A DNA stretch of 32,384 bases from DASWFI01 sp036394315 (GTDB taxonomy: Bacteria > Patescibacteriota > Doudnabacteria > UBA920 > O2-02-FULL-48-8), in NCBI GenBank assembly GCA_036394315.1, contig DASWFI010000101.1, positions 1 to 32,384 on the forward strand. The letters run 5' to 3'. Position numbers and translations under genes: made by a program. Shown piece by piece: positions 1-6,762 of this stretch (its first letter is position 1; each line of letters starts with the position of its first letter). The notes below the pieces were generated by a model. That model worked only from the letters and a program-made list of their open reading frames with translations, did not search any database and was not told where the DNA came from.

Positions 1-1007
1 CTTCAATCCTGGCCTGGACTACAGCCAATGCCACTTCCGTCAGTATCAGTCCAACAGTTGGAACTGTTGGACTGTCCGGATCCCAGTCTGTTTCTCCAAC
101 TTCAACCACAACCTATACCCTGACTGCAACCAGCTCCTCAGGGACTGCTACATCTACGGTAGTTGTGACTGTAAGCTCTGTTAATCCACCTCCTCCACCT
201 CCAGGACCTACTCCTCCACCAACACCTCCACCAGGACCTGGTCCAACTCCTACACCACCTCCCTCTGTGACAGTTAGACCAGATATGTATCCTGCCGGTA
301 CCATCTTTAAGTATGCTGGTAATCCTACGGTATATATTCTAGGTCCTAGCAGAGTAGCCAATCCTATCACTGATTGGAGTGTCTATCTTAACCAAGTCCC
401 AGCATCCAGGAGTATTATTACCATCCCTTCCAACATTACCTTTACCCAGGGAAGTGTCGTAGGGTTAAGATCAGGAACATTGATTAAAGCTTCCAATAAC
501 CCTACGGTATATCTAATGGTTAATGGGAAGAAGCAAGCTTTCTCATCAGCCCAGATCTTTAAAGATCATAACTATAACTTTAGTAATGTTTACAGCATTG
601 ATGATATTAAACTAGTTGATAACATTGAAACCACCAATGATCCATTCCAAAGACCCACTGGTACCTTGTTTAAGTATGCTTCTTCTCCTGCTGTTTACTT
701 CCTAAACTCTGCTCATCTCAAGCGGGGCTATACCACCATCAATATGTTTAATATCTGGAATGCTACCCTGAAGGATGTCATTACCATACCTGATTCCGAA
801 ACATATCCTGATGGACCTATTGCAACATTACCTAATGGTATTGCAGTCAAAGGAACCTCTTCTAACATCTACTTTGTCTACGATGGTAGCTTAAGACCCT
901 TCAATGACATGAGCCTATTTACTGCCATGGGATTAACCCAGGATCAGATCAAGACCTTCTCCGATAGTGATATTGCACTACAGGCTATGGGTGGAGTGAT
1001 GCAGTAG
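1..1007 (+). CDS. Secreted repeat protein, Ig-like plus Pro-rich plus C-terminal surface repeats (5' partial)
   Basis: The frame is open from base 3 and runs off the left edge, so the N terminus is missing; the GTG at 165 is only an internal codon. The visible part starts with the end of a bacterial Ig-like domain (Thr/Ser/Val-rich strands, TYTLTATSSSG-type motif). A Pro/Gly linker follows (bases ~186-270). After it come about four ~60-residue repeats, each beginning with a G-T-hydrophobic-K-x-A pattern followed by P-x-VY (GTIFKYAGNPTVY, GTLIKASNNPTVY, GTLFKYASSPAVY). Similar repeats occur in cell-wall-associated proteins of Patescibacteria and Actinobacteria, so a surface role is inferred. 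The frameshifted gene at 28177-28468 carries one related repeat. Stop is TAG at 1005-1007, followed at once by a strong hairpin. The true product and total length cannot be given from this window. Confidence 0.85.
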   Translation, partial: SILAWTTANATSVSISPTVGTVGLSGSQSVSPTSTTTYTLTATSSSGTATSTVVVTVSSVNPPPPPPGPTPPPTPPPGPGPTPTPPPSVTVRPDMYPAGTIFKYAGNPTVYILGPSRVANPITDWSVYLNQVPASRSIITIPSNITFTQGSVVGLRSGTLIKASNNPTVYLMVNGKKQAFSSAQIFKDHNYNFSNVYSIDDIKLVDNIETTNDPFQRPTGTLFKYASSPAVYFLNSAHLKRGYTTINMFNIWNATLKDVITIPDSETYPDGPIATLPNGIAVKGTSSNIYFVYDGSLRPFNDMSLFTAMGLTQDQIKTFSDSDIALQAMGGVMQ

Positions 1008-1015
1008 AGGAAATA

Positions 1016-1051
1016 GTAAACCACTCTGCACTTCAGTGCAGAGTGGTTTAC
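1016..1051. terminator. Strong, probably bidirectional terminator hairpin
   Basis: Perfect 17-nt inverted repeat (1016-1032 and 1035-1051) separated by two bases, nine bases after the stop of the partial plus-strand gene and between it and the convergent gene 1131-1652. There is no long T-tract, but the symmetrical position suits termination from both sides. Confidence 0.75.
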
Positions 1052-1053
1052 AT

Positions 1054-1080
1054 TTGGGTCGCATCGTGCAGGATGTTTGA
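1054..1080 (-). repeat. Gene-end element, set 1, copy A
   Basis: Reading on the minus strand, about 50 nt after the stop of gene 1131-1652 lies CAAACATCCTGCACGATGCG followed by ACCC. It matches three other copies (4926-4953 minus, 11838-11864 plus, 13696-13724 plus). Each lies just behind a gene, in the gene's orientation and before a terminator or terminator-like sequence. Function unknown. This copy has three rather than four Cs at its end. Confidence 0.7.
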
Positions 1081-1130
1081 ACTTATTTTGAGGTGCCTAA
1101 AGCATCTAGTACAAAATCACATGCGCTTTT

Positions 1131-1652
1131 CTATTGACCAAATCGTATTGGTTGTGAGCTGTTAGAATTATTATTGACATTTAACCAAGCACGCAATCTT
1201 TGCGGTGTATTAATCATCCTGACCTCAATCTCTCTTGTCATTTTATAAGCGTTTTTTTTGTTAACGTAATAGAGACAATCCACGGCTTTAATACTATTTT
1301 TAACATCCATATTATAAACTGAAGGGTCGGCTGAATGTATTAAAGCAGACTGTATCGCCCTAGCTTCTTGAAATAATGCTAATTGAACATTCTTGTTTGT
1401 GTAGGTCTTCAGGATATAATCTTCGACATCGTCTCGAACTCCATTATGATTTGCATTTGTTCCAGCTAAATCTGAATAGCTAAGGCTAGATGTTGTTTTA
1501 ATTGCCTTCCACAAATATACAGAACCTACAATCACAATCAATAACAAAGCCACAATCACAAATATAGAAAACTCATGTCTTAGAAACCAATTATTCTTTG
1601 GTTGTGATTGAGGACTTTGTTGATCATTATTTAATTGATTGTTTGTTTCCAT
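1131..1652 (-). CDS. Small membrane-anchored protein with a D/N-rich NGVRDDVE motif
   Basis: 173 residues, not recognised as a named family. The first ~25 residues are polar (Asn/Gln-rich), then comes one transmembrane segment (about residues 28-50, rich in I/V/L), then an extracytoplasmic domain. Soon after the membrane segment lies the motif GTNANHNGVRDDVEDYI. This Asp/Asn-rich loop resembles calcium-binding thrombospondin type 3/EF-hand-like loops in secreted bacterial proteins; calcium binding is inferred only. Two positions fit a predicted extended -10 about 22 nt upstream of the ATG. The gene runs towards the partial gene at the left edge and shares its terminator hairpin. Confidence 0.8.
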   Translation of the reverse strand: METNNQLNNDQQSPQSQPKNNWFLRHEFSIFVIVALLLIVIVGSVYLWKAIKTTSSLSYSDLAGTNANHNGVRDDVEDYILKTYTNKNVQLALFQEARAIQSALIHSADPSVYNMDVKNSIKAVDCLYYVNKKNAYKMTREIEVRMINTPQRLRAWLNVNNNSNSSQPIRFGQ

Positions 1653-1671
1653 CCGGTGGGCTTATGCCATA

Positions 1672-1680
1672 ATCATAGCA
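1672..1680 (-). promoter_or_regulatory. Extended -10 promoter for gene 1131-1652
   Basis: On the minus strand TGCTATGAT (TG-n-TATGAT) ends about 20 nt before the ATG at 1652. It matches the extended -10 pattern seen before many genes in the window. Confidence 0.55.
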
Positions 1681-1718
1681 AATAAGCAACCCGGTTCAAT
1701 TCCCTTGTAGTGTCAATG

Positions 1719-1743
1719 AAAAACACCCAGCAAATACTGGGTG
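1719..1743 (-). terminator. Rho-independent terminator of the FN3 surface-protein gene
   Basis: On the minus strand CACCCAG, a six-base loop and CTGGGTG are followed by a T-run (bases 1719-1723 on the plus strand are A). It lies downstream of the gene ending at 1881, after the repeat element at 1751-1840. Confidence 0.8.
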
Positions 1744-1750
1744 AAATTCA

Positions 1751-1840
1751 TGGGGTCTGGTCTGCGACTCGCACTCTTGTTAAATTCTTCCGTAAATATT
1801 GAAGATTTGGATTCCAATAGGTTCGATTCCCGAGAGGGTG
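1751..1840 (-). repeat. Gene-end element, set 2 (90 nt, tRNA-3'-half-like), copy E
   Basis: This 90-nt segment matches 6651-6740 in ordered blocks (plus strand): TGGGGTC, CTGCGACT, ACTCTTG, CGTAAATATTGAA, AGGTTCRATTCC and GAGGGT, with variable bases between and a one-base indel. Both copies lie 20-40 nt after the stop of a minus-strand gene and directly before a minus-strand terminator. Read on the minus strand, the end has tRNA-like spacing: a seven-base TGCGAGT loop, 5 nt, 7 nt, one base, then CCA. The T-stem does not pair and no matching 5' acceptor is present, so it is not a functional tRNA. Confidence 0.65.
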
Positions 1841-1880
1841 TTGATATTAAAGACAAGCTAATACCTATTAACTTGCCATA

Positions 1881-4664
1881 TTATCTAGCAACCGAAATAC
1901 CCGAGCACATACCCAACTCTGTCCGGGTTGTCTGGTCCCACACTCCGGTCTGCGTCAAACCCATTTTTGCCTGCAACTTTAAGATTGCAGCCCTGGTATA
2001 TTTATGAAAATACCCCGTGACTAGTTTCTTGGGATAAATGCCTTGATCGATAGCGCTTAAGAATCGCTGGAGCTCCTTAACCTGCTCGTTCCTTGTGCCA
2101 AACGATAGATCCGTACCTACACAAGCGCTGACGATGGGAGTTGCAGGCAAAAAAACTGTTTCTGTTATTCCAGCTTTGGGTGTGACAGAAAACTTTACGG
2201 GAGTTGAAACATTGGACAAATGATTCATCGCAAAAATCGCATAATAATAATTTTGGCCATTGATAAGGTTCGTATCCACGAAATTTTGGTTTGCTCCTTC
2301 ATATAATACTTGTCCGTCAGTTATGGCTGTCGGATAATTACCAGCTTTTCTTACCAATTTAACGCGGATAAAGTTTGCTTCCGATGGATTCTTCCAAAAT
2401 ATATTTACCGAGGAATCAGCCGCTTCTGCGCGCAAATCGCTTGGGGCGCTGATGGTTGTAGTGCTACCACCAGTATTAATTCCTCCACTACCTGAACCGG
2501 AATTGGCAGATGCAGCAGTTTGCGTAGTCGCCGAAACTACAGTAGAGATCGACGAGGTGTTGCCGGACTGATCATCGGTTTTAATTGCAAAATTATAATT
2601 TGTGCCTGGTGTCAAACCCAAAACCACATATTGATTCTGCTGATTGGCTCCGGTTGTGGAACTGTCAAAATAAATCGGCGTCGTTTGAACCGGGGTTGCC
2701 TGGAAAAAATTCGTGCTGGTGATCGGCTGTGTGCTATACCTGATATCATCCTGCAAGGTTGTGTTCGTGGGATTGTTCGGCGTCGTAAAACTTATAGTCA
2801 CAGAAGTCTGTCCGGCATCTGAAACCGATAAGTTGTTTACTACAACCGGCAAAATTTCCGCAGGAGGTGCAGCAACCGCCACAGCAACAGTCGTAAATAT
2901 GCTGTTATTCGAAATTGCCAAATCCGCGAAAGCGTTTTGGGAATTAATTCGGAAGTCGTAAGTAATCCCTGGCGCTAAATTGCTGATTGTCTGGCTATGC
3001 TTAAGAGTTAAGTTCGTATCTAAAACAGTTTGATTATCATAGGCTGCATTTAATCCATATTCAATTTTCGAAGTGGCAGGGACATTTGTCGCCCAAGTAA
3101 TGACCGCGCTGTTCGTGGTCACAGTATTACTAACCCCGGAGATTAAAGGAGCGGGTGCTGGCAATGACAACGTAGTAAAATCCTCTTGAGAAGCCGCAGC
3201 TAAATTCCCTGATACGTCTTTTGATTTAATCTGATAATTGTAAGTGGTGTTTGGCGCAAGATTGATCAAAGTTGCTGAATGAACCGTAACCAAGCTTGAA
3301 CTATAGGTAGTTAAAGAGCCATAAGATCTGCCGATACCATATGCAATTTGGGTATCAGTCGGTTGGTCAGTAACCCAGCTGATTGTCTCCGTAGTCGGAT
3401 TTACTTCGCTCTCGGTCACAGCACTAATAATCGGCAGAGTTATACTGGGGGTTGCCGGGGTAGTTGGAATTGCTGGAGTAGTTGGGGGCGGTGTTGGATT
3501 CGTTGGAGAGTTAGATCCCGAGGGCTGACTGCTTAAAGGCAGTGGTGCTACAGGCACTGGTGCAGTTGGTATTGGTAGAGGAATAGGGCTAGTTGTTGGA
3601 GTTGTTGGGACCGTTGGAGTAACAGCTGGCGGAGGAGGAGTCGGGGTTGGTACTGGCGCTGGAACTGGAGCCGGAGTGGGCGCAGGCGGAACTACAACTG
3701 GTGGCGGAAGAGGAGTAACAACTGGTGGTGTGATGATTGGAGTATTAGCTGAACCGCCACCACTTGACCCGCTTGAAGTTTGAGCAACAGCAGCTGTAGT
3801 AAAACTATTATCTCCCGAAACCGCAACATTGCCAGCTTGATCAGCAGACTTGATATGAAAATGGTATTCAGTATCTGCGGCAAAGCCCGCAATGGTAACC
3901 GAATGTGCAGTTCCCAGGCTTATATCCAAAGTCGTTTGTGAACCATAATTAACTGTAGTACCGTACTCGACTTGCGAAGTCGCGGCTTCATCCGTGCTCC
4001 AAGCAACAGTTACGGATGAACTAGTCACTGTAGAACTAGCTTGAGTGATTAGAGGAGCTGTCGTGTCCGCGACTTGAGGAGTAGGCGGCATCGGGGTTTG
4101 GACGCTTGCGTCAGTCACAAAAGTATTCGGGCAAGAAGTGGAAGAGTTGCCAACAAGATCAGTGGCATGGATGCAATAATAGTAAGTTGTGCTTGGTGAT
4201 AAACCCAAAATGATTGCGGAATGAACCAGAAGCGCTGAAGCGTCAAGAGTTGCAGAAGTTCCATAGTTTTGAGACATGCCATATTCCAAAGTTGAAACAG
4301 CTAATTCATCAGTAGTCCAGATAATCGTGGCCGCAATATCACTCACGGAAGCTACGGCCACGCCTGAAATAAGGGGCGGAGTTGTATCCGATGGCGGAGT
4401 TATGATAACTTGAGCTGGCGGAGGTGGTGGAAGAGGAGTCACAACTGGTGGCGTGATGATTGGAGTAACAGCTGGCGGAGGAGGAGCCGGGGTTGGTACT
4501 GGCGCTGGAACTGGAGCTGGAGTGGGCGCAGGCGGAACTACAACTGGTGGCGGAGGTGGTACTATTCCCCCTAATTGAGCGGAGGCGAGTTGCGGAAACA
4601 AAAAACTGCCGAAAACCAAAATAGTCAGGGCATGAAAGCACACTTTCCTCATTTGAATTGTCAT
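1881..4664 (-). CDS. Large secreted surface protein: Pro-rich linkers, six FN3-like domains, C-terminal peptidoglycan-binding domain
   Basis: 927 residues. Signal peptide at 1-29 (hydrophobic core, ASAQ cleavage region). A Pro/Ala/Val linker is at ~36-92. Two FN3-like domains (~93-187, ~199-293) carry DTTxPLI and W-[ST]-TDE-x-A-x-S-x-x-[ED]-YG signatures, as in purple-acid-phosphatase-type FN3 domains. A second Pro/Thr/Ser linker (~298-408) is followed by FN3-like domains at ~409-500, ~505-595, ~607-715 and ~740-825. The C terminus (~845-920) is a PG_binding_1 domain with the VKELQRFL and KLQAKMGLTQTGVWDQTTR signatures, bracketed by two cysteines. A role as a wall-attached adhesin or stalk is inferred. 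The two Pro-rich linkers share nearly identical DNA. The second Met (residue 5) is an equally possible start; there is no clear Shine-Dalgarno. Confidence 0.9.
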   Translation of the reverse strand: MTIQMRKVCFHALTILVFGSFLFPQLASAQLGGIVPPPPPVVVPPAPTPAPVPAPVPTPAPPPPAVTPIITPPVVTPLPPPPPAQVIITPPSDTTPPLISGVAVASVSDIAATIIWTTDELAVSTLEYGMSQNYGTSATLDASALLVHSAIILGLSPSTTYYYCIHATDLVGNSSTSCPNTFVTDASVQTPMPPTPQVADTTAPLITQASSTVTSSSVTVAWSTDEAATSQVEYGTTVNYGSQTTLDISLGTAHSVTIAGFAADTEYHFHIKSADQAGNVAVSGDNSFTTAAVAQTSSGSSGGGSANTPIITPPVVTPLPPPVVVPPAPTPAPVPAPVPTPTPPPPAVTPTVPTTPTTSPIPLPIPTAPVPVAPLPLSSQPSGSNSPTNPTPPPTTPAIPTTPATPSITLPIISAVTESEVNPTTETISWVTDQPTDTQIAYGIGRSYGSLTTYSSSLVTVHSATLINLAPNTTYNYQIKSKDVSGNLAAASQEDFTTLSLPAPAPLISGVSNTVTTNSAVITWATNVPATSKIEYGLNAAYDNQTVLDTNLTLKHSQTISNLAPGITYDFRINSQNAFADLAISNNSIFTTVAVAVAAPPAEILPVVVNNLSVSDAGQTSVTISFTTPNNPTNTTLQDDIRYSTQPITSTNFFQATPVQTTPIYFDSSTTGANQQNQYVVLGLTPGTNYNFAIKTDDQSGNTSSISTVVSATTQTAASANSGSGSGGINTGGSTTTISAPSDLRAEAADSSVNIFWKNPSEANFIRVKLVRKAGNYPTAITDGQVLYEGANQNFVDTNLINGQNYYYAIFAMNHLSNVSTPVKFSVTPKAGITETVFLPATPIVSACVGTDLSFGTRNEQVKELQRFLSAIDQGIYPKKLVTGYFHKYTRAAILKLQAKMGLTQTGVWDQTTRTELGMCSGISVAR
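3614..3708 (-). repeat. Internal direct repeat in the Pro-rich linker, copy 1
   Basis: These 95 bp match 4460-4554 with only two differences seen by eye, both inside the FN3 surface-protein gene. A shared ~36-nt block lies after this copy (3709-3744) but before the other (4431-4466), so the order is permuted, as expected of a tandem-array remnant. Confidence 0.8.
4460..4554 (-). repeat. Internal direct repeat in the Pro-rich linker, copy 2
   Basis: Partner of 3614-3708, encoding the APTPAPVPAPVPTPAPPPP-type linker next to the signal peptide. The near identity of the DNA, not only of the protein, points to recent duplication or gene conversion. Confidence 0.8.
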
Positions 4665-4724
4665 TTTTGTCTTTGTTTCTTAAATCACTGCTATTTTGGC
4701 AGAGAAGAATTAACTTATATTTAT

Positions 4725-4733
4725 ATTATAGCA
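4725..4733 (-). promoter_or_regulatory. Extended -10 promoter for the FN3 surface-protein gene
   Basis: Minus-strand TGCTATAAT about 60 nt upstream of the ATG at 4664, predicting a 5' leader of roughly 50-55 nt, longer than for most genes here. Confidence 0.55.
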
Positions 4734-4830
4734 CGAATTGTTGCCATTTGCAATCCCCTCCGTTAACAAAAAATTCGCATTTTAGCGACTTTTTAAATTT
4801 TTATAAACTATCAAAATTGTTAGGGATTTA

Positions 4831-4931
4831 GAGCAGAGGTTCTATGTCCTGTGAGGGTATGTTTTTAAAAATTAGAATCCTAGCGATTTTATTGGGAAAT
4901 ACTGACGCATCTTGGTCTCACTAACTGGGGT
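4831..4931 (-). repeat. ~101-bp dispersed direct repeat, copy 1
   Basis: Matches 9789-9891 over its whole length; a block of about 26 nt (CGATTTTATTGGGAAATACTGACGCA) is identical apart from flanking changes, and GGTCTCACTAACTGGGGT is identical. Weaker similarity seems to extend ~20 nt further left. The left half contains an inverted pair (AGGTTCTA ... TAGAAYCCT). On the minus strand it begins directly at the CCCCA of gene-end element B. Together with the 65-nt promoter region to its left and element B, it accounts for the gene-free stretch 4665-4988. Confidence 0.8.
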
Positions 4932-4953
4932 CGCATCGTGAAGGAAGTTGAAA
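4926..4953 (-). repeat. Gene-end element, set 1, copy B
   Basis: On the minus strand, about 36 nt after the stop at 4989: CTTCCTTCACGATGCGACCC followed by CA. Same core as copies A, C and D. Here the sequence after the CCCCA is the ~101-bp repeat rather than a simple hairpin. Confidence 0.7.
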
Positions 4954-4988
4954 CTGAAATTTCAAAGATCCTAGTTGTTTTTTAAAAC

Positions 4989-5876
4989 TTATTTTTTCGA
5001 TTTTTTTTCCAAATCTGTTAACGCTGTTTCGGCTAAACGACCGAATGGTTCGTACGAATAAATCATGTTATGACTACCTTTTACGCTATAGAATCCATCA
5101 ATCATTTTTTCCTTGGTCATCTTCTGAACCTTATCCATAGGAAATAACTTATCATCTACACCATGAATAATGGAAATACCAACACCAGATTTGTGTATTT
5201 CCTCCAAGAATTTAGTAATGTCAGATTTTGCAATCGCTTGAACTTCACGTGCAGATCCTGGAATATCGGAGAGAACGGATTTGATACCTACGCTTGCCGG
5301 AGAAGGAAATTCAGCTCTTTTAAAGTGTTTTGCTTGAGCTTTTTCTTCCTTCATATCTTTCAGGAATCTAATTACCAAACTAAAAAAGTTATCCTCCCCA
5401 ATTAATCCTGCCGGTTCTACCAAAACTATATTGCGGAATTTTTCAGGATACAAATATGCTGCAGCGGTAACAATACTAGCGGCCTCGGAATTCGCAATAA
5501 TATTTACAGGCCCTAAATTTTTAGCCTCGATAAGTTTTAGGAGTAATTGGAGTTTTCTCTCATGCATTTCTGGTAAATCTGATTTTTTATTAGATTTACC
5601 AGCTTGTTCCGAAAGAGGATATTCTACCCCATGAGGTGCATATGCAGAAATTACTCTGCGTCCCGCTTCTGCAGTTCTGAGAATTGCATCTTTTAATGCT
5701 TCCGGGGTTGCGGAAAAACCAGGCACCATGATTGTGGGAATCTCACTTTTGATTTGTTTTGGAATTATATCTACAACTTTAAAATCCTTGCCGTGTATAA
5801 GCAAATTCTCAGAATTTTCAAACTGGTCCGCCAAGCTTAAATCTAAATTTTCAAATTGGGAGATCTCGTGTTTCAT
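4989..5876 (-). CDS. Alpha/beta-hydrolase fold protein
   Basis: 295 residues from the ATG at 5876 (MKHEISQFENL). The frame stays open to 5969, but that extension would run through the terminator of the upstream gene (5918-5950), so the shorter start is preferred. Features of the fold: an early strand with IMVPGF (oxyanion region), nucleophile elbow region NIIANSEAAS, acid at HGVDDKLFP, and a late GSHN histidine. The elbow reads A-N-S-E-A instead of the usual G-x-S-x-G; alanines are tolerated in some members, so activity is likely but substrate is unknown. Cytoplasmic: no signal peptide. The gene ends at element B and the ~101-bp repeat. Confidence 0.85.
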   Translation of the reverse strand: MKHEISQFENLDLSLADQFENSENLLIHGKDFKVVDIIPKQIKSEIPTIMVPGFSATPEALKDAILRTAEAGRRVISAYAPHGVEYPLSEQAGKSNKKSDLPEMHERKLQLLLKLIEAKNLGPVNIIANSEAASIVTAAAYLYPEKFRNIVLVEPAGLIGEDNFFSLVIRFLKDMKEEKAQAKHFKRAEFPSPASVGIKSVLSDIPGSAREVQAIAKSDITKFLEEIHKSGVGISIIHGVDDKLFPMDKVQKMTKEKMIDGFYSVKGSHNMIYSYEPFGRLAETALTDLEKKSKK

Positions 5877-5917
5877 ACTTATTAATATACAAAATTTAGC
5901 AGTTATTAGCAATATAG

Positions 5918-5950
5918 ACAAAAAGAAAGGAGCCGATGGTAACTGGCTCC
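5918..5950 (-). terminator. Rho-independent terminator of gene 5953-6552
   Basis: On the minus strand GGAGCC and GGCTCC arms with a ten-base loop (5929-5950), followed by TTTCTTTTT. It begins three bases after the stop of the HExxH-protein gene. Confidence 0.85.
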
Positions 5951-5952
5951 AT

Positions 5953-6552
5953 TTATCTCCTGATCTCACTTGGAAGTAATATCCTTGCGAGAGATGGACA
6001 AGGCAATTGGTCTTTACAAGCTTTCAAAGCGTCGTCTACAGCGATGAACCTCTTATTCATTGGCTGTTTAGAAGCTCGGAGCTTCCTTACAACATTAGAG
6101 TTGACTTCCCGCCACGCCCTTTGTTCTTCGGCCAGATGATTACTGCTTGCAAGCTTCGGGTTTTGCAGATGGACGACTTCGTGGACAACGCCCAGCATAA
6201 AGTCATTTTTAATCTGCAACTGATTGACCTTGCCTTCCGCCAAGAAAGTAGTCAGCCGTGTCTGCACTACCGCCAAAGTCAGGCGGCCGTTGACGATGGC
6301 AGAAGACATAAGGTCATCGGCGGTTAAGTTCGTGTTCGCCAGACTGTTCAGTAGCACGACATCCAAGCGTCCTTGTTTCTGCTGCTCTACCAACCACCAA
6401 ATTTTTTCTTGAGCGAATTTGGGGAAGTAGGCATTCTGTGGCAAGCTCGGATTAACCATCTGGAACAAACCATCCAGACTTGCCAACATCGGATCAACAG
6501 CCTGTGACTGGATTGATGCTCCCAGTAGAAATGCAAGTAAAAGACCTTTCAC
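5953..6552 (-). CDS. Secreted HExxH (zincin-like) protein
   Basis: 199 residues when started at the GTG at 6552, chosen because a strong GGAGG Shine-Dalgarno lies 4 nt before it; the frame stays open to an ATG at 6576 but that would read through the Shine-Dalgarno. Signal peptide VKGLLLAFLLGASIQSQA. The motif VVHEVVHLQNP gives HExxH, with a downstream acidic patch LAEEQRAW about 15-20 residues later that could supply the third zinc ligand of a gluzincin; metallopeptidase activity is inferred. Two cysteines near the C terminus (CKDQLPC). Base composition is visibly more GC-rich than neighbouring genes and it is one of only two genes here with a strong Shine-Dalgarno, suggesting horizontal transfer. 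Confidence 0.75.
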   Translation of the reverse strand: MKGLLLAFLLGASIQSQAVDPMLASLDGLFQMVNPSLPQNAYFPKFAQEKIWWLVEQQKQGRLDVVLLNSLANTNLTADDLMSSAIVNGRLTLAVVQTRLTTFLAEGKVNQLQIKNDFMLGVVHEVVHLQNPKLASSNHLAEEQRAWREVNSNVVRKLRASKQPMNKRFIAVDDALKACKDQLPCPSLARILLPSEIRR

Positions 6553-6616
6553 GTTTCCTCCTTCCCAATATGACAATCAAGTTTAGCATAGACCGAGCCT
6601 CACGTAAATAGCCGCA

Positions 6617-6642
6617 AAATAAAAACACCTCATTTGAGATGT
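6617..6642 (-). terminator. Rho-independent terminator of the helicase gene
   Basis: On the minus strand ACATCTCA and TGAGGTGT arms (one U-G pair) followed by TTTTTATTTT. It lies directly after gene-end element F. Confidence 0.8.
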
Positions 6643-6650
6643 CCTTATTT

Positions 6651-6740
6651 TGGGGTCCTTGCTGCGACTAGAACTCTTGCGGATTTGCGCGTAAATATTG
6701 AACAATCAAATTAATTACAGGTTCAATTCCTAGGAGGGTT
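6651..6740 (-). repeat. Gene-end element, set 2 (90 nt, tRNA-3'-half-like), copy F
   Basis: Partner of 1751-1840, same length and block order. On the minus strand it ends with a seven-base TTCTAGT (T-loop-like: T54, T55, C56, A58), CGCAG, seven bases, C and CCA, which is the exact spacing of a tRNA 3' end. The supposed T-stem does not pair and no complementary 5' acceptor lies upstream. It sits 22 nt after the helicase stop. With the flanking terminator it fills the 6553-6762 gap. Confidence 0.65.
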
Positions 6741-6762
6741 GATAAAAAATTAATTATACAAT

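Noticed and set aside
113..370. Gly/Pro-rich 85-residue frame on the minus strand
   Set aside because: Antisense shadow of the Pro-rich linker of the plus-strand surface protein; no start signal.
1751..1840. Complete tRNA gene (because of the GGTTCGATTCC T-arm-like block)
   Set aside because: Neither strand gives paired T-stem, acceptor or a D arm; the same holds for 6651-6740. Kept as tRNA-like repeats.
4339..4641. Ser-rich 100-residue minus-strand frame
   Set aside because: Out-of-frame shadow within the FN3 surface-protein gene; composition follows from the Pro/Ala repeat DNA.
5877..5969. N-terminal extension of the alpha/beta hydrolase
   Set aside because: It would translate through the terminator hairpin of the upstream gene and overlap that gene by 17 nt.
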